The notes below the pieces were generated by a model that made no database searches, was not told the DNA's origin, and saw only the letters and a list, made by a program, of their open reading frames with translations. This document shows positions 63,066-64,000 of a stretch of DNA of 64,000 nt, one piece after another; position 1 is the first letter of the stretch; each line of letters starts with the position of its first letter. The stretch is taken from NCBI RefSeq assembly GCF_900188235.1, contig NZ_FZNT01000005.1, positions 186,001 to 250,000 of the forward strand, in the 5' to 3' direction. The position numbers and the translations under genes are program-made. The DNA is from Lutibacter agarilyticus. Lineage in GTDB: Bacteria > Bacteroidota > Bacteroidia > Flavobacteriales > Flavobacteriaceae.

Positions 63066-64000
63066 ATGTCGTTACACAATATCCGGTTAGAGGTCATGCT
63101 AACCCTGGAGAAGAATATTGAAACTTTTGTGGATAAATTCTTAATTGCTCCTGAAAAAATTTGGCAACCTACCGACTTTTTACCAAACTCACAAAGTGAA
63201 GATTTCTTAGAAGAAGTAAAAGAAATTCGAGGATTATCAAAAGAAATGAATGATGATTTTTGGGTGGTTCTAGTTGGAGATACTATTACTGAAGAAGCTT
63301 TACCAACTTACGAATCTTGGTTGTTAGATGTTCAAGGTATTTCTCAACACCAAGGCGAAAATGGAGGTCAAGATAATGGCTGGGCAAAATGGATAAGATC
63401 TTGGACAGGTGAAGAAAACCGTCACGGAGATGTATTAAACAAATATTTGTATTTATCTGGTCGCGTAAATATGCGTGAAGTTGAAATAACTACACAACAT
63501 TTAATATCTGATGGATTTGACATTGGAACTGCCCGTGATCCTTATAAAAACTTTGTATACACAAGTTTTCAGGAATTAGCAACCTATGTTTCACATAACA
63601 ATGTAGCTAAAATTGCCCGTAAAAACGGACATAAAATGCTAGCTAAAATGTCTAAAATTATTGCAGGTGATGAAATGCGTCACCATTTAGCATATACAGA
63701 ATTTGTACGTCAAATTTTTCAACACGATCCAAGTGAAATGATGTTGGCTTTTCAACATATGATGAAACATAAAATTGTAATGCCAGCAATGCATTTAAGA
63801 CATTCAGGTGAAGACAAAGGAAGTCTTTTTGATCAATTTTCTGTAGTTGCACAACGCGCTGGTGTTTATACTGGTTTTGATTATGTTGACATCATCAAAA
63901 AATTAAATGCCACTTGGGAAATAGATAAAATAACTGGTTTAACAGCTGAAGCTGAAAAAGCAAGAGATTATTTAATGAAATTACCTGAGCGTATGTATAG
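63066..64000 (+). CDS. Acyl-ACP desaturase (partial, 3' end off the window)
   Basis: The frame from the ATG at 63066 gives MSLHNIRLEVMLTLEKNIE and stays open to the edge, about 311 codons. Di-iron ligands are visible in TGEENRHGDVLN (ExxH) and AGDEMRHHLAY (ExxH), the plan of soluble stearoyl-ACP-type desaturases. It would insert a double bond into acyl-ACP. It lies close behind the PlsC-like gene. The end of the protein is not in the window. Confidence 0.92.
   Translation, partial: MSLHNIRLEVMLTLEKNIETFVDKFLIAPEKIWQPTDFLPNSQSEDFLEEVKEIRGLSKEMNDDFWVVLVGDTITEEALPTYESWLLDVQGISQHQGENGGQDNGWAKWIRSWTGEENRHGDVLNKYLYLSGRVNMREVEITTQHLISDGFDIGTARDPYKNFVYTSFQELATYVSHNNVAKIARKNGHKMLAKMSKIIAGDEMRHHLAYTEFVRQIFQHDPSEMMLAFQHMMKHKIVMPAMHLRHSGEDKGSLFDQFSVVAQRAGVYTGFDYVDIIKKLNATWEIDKITGLTAEAEKARDYLMKLPERMY

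Overview
The window is an AT-rich stretch of a Flavobacteriaceae-type chromosome (Bacteroidetes; probably a marine Lutibacter/Polaribacter-like genus, which is inference). Support comes from the TAnnTTTG -7 promoter element in front of many genes, a type IX secretion sorting domain on a nuclease, a TonB-dependent receptor paired with a lipoprotein, the flavobacterial DUF6427/DUF6341 pair and several beta-barrel outer-membrane proteins. I see no rRNA, tRNA, CRISPR array, insertion sequence or prophage. Most of the window is ordinary core genome in short operons separated by strong hairpin terminators.

Layout. 1-3.2 kb: a 2-oxoacid:ferredoxin oxidoreductase (beta subunit cut by the left edge, fused gamma/alpha subunit) facing a divergent ferredoxin. 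3.2-6.1 kb: lepA and a Gfo/Idh/MocA oxidoreductase. 6.1-13.8 kb: a two-armed inorganic-carbon locus. The minus arm holds two paralogous TetR-type regulators, a SulP transporter and a beta-carbonic anhydrase. The plus arm holds a small membrane peptide, a second SulP, a universal stress protein and a second carbonic anhydrase that is broken by a one-base loss in a G run. 14.0-14.2 kb: a candidate structured RNA or repeat element in front of dusB. 14.2-22.8 kb: dusB, a SdiA-regulated-type lipoprotein, katG, rbfA with an FtsX/LolE-type permease, a retropepsin-like protein, a TonB protein, tatD and ogt. 22.8-35.9 kb: cell-envelope genes (a 1127-residue barrel, tandem small barrels, a BIg-domain lipoprotein, an MtfA-like peptidase) with glyS, comF, a DinB protein and an ArsC-like protein. 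36.0-39.3 kb: a minus-strand cluster with a glycosyltransferase, a D12-class adenine methyltransferase, a putative PD-(D/E)xK nuclease and an acidic protein; this is the best candidate for an uncharacterised restriction-modification unit. 39.5-55.4 kb: housekeeping genes (tdk-alr-mscL, MOSC/GH3/M23, yicC-gmk-nadD, upp, trmB, an alkyltransferase-like protein, Mrp, NifU-like, M23, pgi). 55.6-61.7 kb: a TonB receptor, a lipoprotein with a four-fold internal repeat and a secreted endonuclease I, possibly an extracellular DNA-scavenging set. 61.8-64 kb: a four-helix membrane protein, a PlsC-type acyltransferase and an acyl-ACP desaturase cut by the right edge.

The most interesting points are the duplicated SulP/carbonic-anhydrase locus with its frameshift and its inverted repeat at the promoter, the methyltransferase/PD-DxK pair, the repeat lipoprotein beside a nuclease, the conserved element before dusB, and several genes whose -7 promoter element lies only 4 bases from the start codon, implying leaderless or nearly leaderless mRNAs. 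All functional calls rest on reading the sequence and remembered family motifs; no database search was run.
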